Below are positions 13,250 through 14,546 of a stretch of 14,546 bases of DNA, piece by piece (within the stretch, counting starts at the first letter, position 1; each line of letters opens with the position of its first letter). Source of the DNA: Zygnema cylindricum (Eukaryota > Streptophyta > Zygnematophyceae > Zygnematales > Zygnemataceae); NCBI GenBank assembly GCA_037447655.1, contig JBBHKE010002260.1, positions 290,692 to 305,237 of the forward strand. The letters run 5' to 3'. The position numbers were made by a program, and so were the translations under genes. The notes under the pieces are model-generated. The model worked only from the letters and a program-made list of their open reading frames with translations. It searched no databases and was not told the DNA's origin.

Positions 13250-13539
13250 ACAAGCAACTCATTGGAAGGAATGATTATGTTCTAAGGAAACCCGCCTAAA
13301 TGTGACAAATGTAACACATTCTAATATAGCCCCAAATGATCTGGACTGTAGGACTGTAGGAGTGTAACTGCTTAACGTTTCATGAAAAGAGAAAGCAGTT
13401 TTATCAACAAAATCAAGTGCAAAGGCAAAATGTTCAAAATGAAAAACGACAGAAAAAACAAAATACATTTTTTTGTCATCTCACAGATTATTTGCTATAC
13501 TCAAAAATGCACTGAAAAAAGGGGCCATCGAGAGGTTTA

Positions 13540-13974
13540 ACATAATTTTGAGATGGTCTCTCTTTTATTTTCAATACGACCAGTCGGCTGACAAACAATT
13601 TACATGAAGCAATAGTATTTTATAAATCAAAACAAACTAACTTCTTCGATGTTGATGAGACGAATCCCACGTCAATATCAAAAGGCTTAAAAGCAAAACT
13701 TATGAATGATGGCAATGATTTCAATCTTATCTATCCTCTCATAAAAGAACAACACTTATCTCTAATCGGTATTTACCAGTACAATCATGCAAAATCATAA
13801 CCCAAAAAAAAAAAAATGAGATCAATCTCTCGCGACTTTCGACTGCTATCTCTACATCGTAACCGCCTCTGTTAAAAACATGAAAAAAAAACAAGAAAAA
13901 GGCATAAAAAAAAAGAAATATACTGAAAAAACGTAAAGACCGATAACGAACAACGTATATGAAAATGAAAAAAG
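13540..13974 (-). other. Probable 3' UTR of the DIM1/TXNL4A gene
   Basis: Downstream of the minus-strand stop, the first good polyadenylation signal is AATAAA on the minus strand (TTTATT at 13564-13569 on the plus strand). That gives a 3' UTR of about 400-430 bases, AT-rich and without other features. The lower boundary is an estimate. Confidence 0.45.
13564..13569 (-). promoter_or_regulatory. Polyadenylation signal AATAAA for DIM1/TXNL4A
   Basis: It is a canonical hexamer on the minus strand, about 405 bases after the stop codon. It is the only exact match I found between the stop and the dispersed element. Confidence 0.45.
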
Positions 13975-14283
13975 CTAATATCGGTATTTGGTCGAATAAT
14001 CCTTCGGTGACACGACCAAACCTCGTCCTTTTCTCGCTCCTCTATACACAGTCTCAACAATGTCGATAAATTCTTGTTTATCTTTGAGAGCCCAATTTAT
14101 TTTGTTGTTGTTACCGGTCCCGAGATCGATCATAATATGTTTGTTTCGAAAGAAAAACATAACGGTACAAGGGTCGTAAAGTTCGTACATTGTATTGAAA
14201 TCGGGAACTTCCGTAATGTCGACGAGATAAATAACGGCGAAATTTTTTATCGTTTCTGCCACCGCTGCGAGAACCTCGTCCAT
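13975..14283 (-). CDS. TXNL4A: Last coding exon of DIM1/TXNL4A, U5 snRNP thioredoxin-fold protein
   Basis: The exon encodes 102 residues and a TAG stop. It starts MDEVLAAVAETIKNFAVIYL and ends KGRGLVVSPKDYSTKYRY, with the hallmark blocks DITEVPDFNTMYELYDPC, VMFFFRNKHIMIDLGTGN and IETVYRGARKGRG (here IVETVYRGARKGRG). These match the U5 snRNP 15-kDa protein (Dim1, TXNL4A), 142 residues in animals, so this exon carries residues 41-142; the first 40 are upstream of the window. The protein has a thioredoxin-like fold without redox activity and works in the U4/U6.U5 tri-snRNP in pre-mRNA splicing. The acceptor, read on the minus strand, is a T-rich tract ending TTTGCAG at 14284-14290, directly before the Met codon, in phase 0. 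The Met is therefore an internal residue, not the start. Near-identity to other animals shows a functional gene, not a pseudogene; the intron argues against a retrocopy. Confidence 0.96.
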   Translation of the reverse strand: MDEVLAAVAETIKNFAVIYLVDITEVPDFNTMYELYDPCTVMFFFRNKHIMIDLGTGNNNKINWALKDKQEFIDIVETVYRGARKGRGLVVSPKDYSTKYRY

Positions 14284-14546
14284 CTGCAAAAAAAGGAAAA
14301 AATAAATAAATACAAAAAGGAAAAAAAAATTGAAAGAGAGATTTAAACAGTGTAAAAATTTCGGGAAGTACAAAATGGAAAAAAGAAAAAGGGTTTCGAC
14401 ACCTTAAGATAGATAACTGCAAAAATATATACAAGAGGTTCAAACACCGTGAGGGTCTTCCGAAAAGTACAAAATGGAAATAATAAGGGACACAAACATT
14501 TTGCAGAGAAAAAAGTAAACGGGGAATAAGAGAGAGAAGGGAGAGA
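14284..14546 (-). other. Intron of DIM1/TXNL4A, running off the window
   Basis: The minus-strand sequence upstream of the acceptor is T-rich and does not encode the expected N-terminal block of the family in any frame I examined. The 5' exon or exons therefore lie beyond the right edge. A segment with CGAAA..GTACAAAATGGAAA is present twice (about 14359-14385 and 14460-14481), a minor local repeat. Confidence 0.7.

Noticed and set aside
14281-14283. ATG as the true start of the minus-strand protein
   Set aside because: The family is about 142 residues long, and a T-rich tract ending in CAG lies directly before this codon, so it is internal Met 41 at an exon start.

Overview
The window is nuclear DNA of an intron-rich eukaryote, most likely an invertebrate animal. 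The reasons are many short exons with GT-AG introns, AT-rich introns, dispersed MITE-like elements, microsatellites, and a near-invariant spliceosomal protein of the kind found in animals. I cannot place it more precisely from sequence alone. The 5' ends of both genes lie outside the window.

Positions 65-12692, plus strand: one long gene, missing its 5' end. I reconstruct 18 exons. Every splice junction keeps the reading frame when intron phases are followed (phase order across introns 1-17: 1,0,0,0,0,1,1,0,0,0,2,1,0,0,0,0,1). The one exception is a frame break inside exon 14. The predicted product in the window is about 1,680 residues. It starts with a cysteine cluster (exon 1), continues as a charged coiled coil (exons 3-12), then becomes a long low-complexity tail rich in Ser, Gln, Asn and Glu (exons 13-17), and ends in a basic segment that looks like a nuclear localisation signal (exon 18). 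I do not recognise the family and assign no symbol.

The striking property of this gene is that introns 2, 3, 5, 8, 9, 11 and 12 contain short local tandem arrays, most of which include copies of a neighbouring exon edge with its splice site. These make decoy or degraded splice sites next to the real ones. Exons 14 and 15 also carry internal duplications: a perfect 57-bp repeat and four degenerate repeats of about 60-70 residues. Introns 13 and 14 each hold a TA-flanked foldback element. A second dispersed element of about 180-220 bp occurs four times (introns 4, 11, 15 and the 3' flank).

Positions 12693-13974: 3' flank shared by two convergent genes, with one dispersed element and a polyadenylation signal for the minus-strand gene.

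Positions 13975-14283, minus strand: last coding exon of DIM1/TXNL4A (U5 snRNP 15-kDa thioredoxin-fold protein), 102 residues, followed upstream by intron to the window edge. Nothing suggests that the two genes work together; they are tail-to-tail neighbours.
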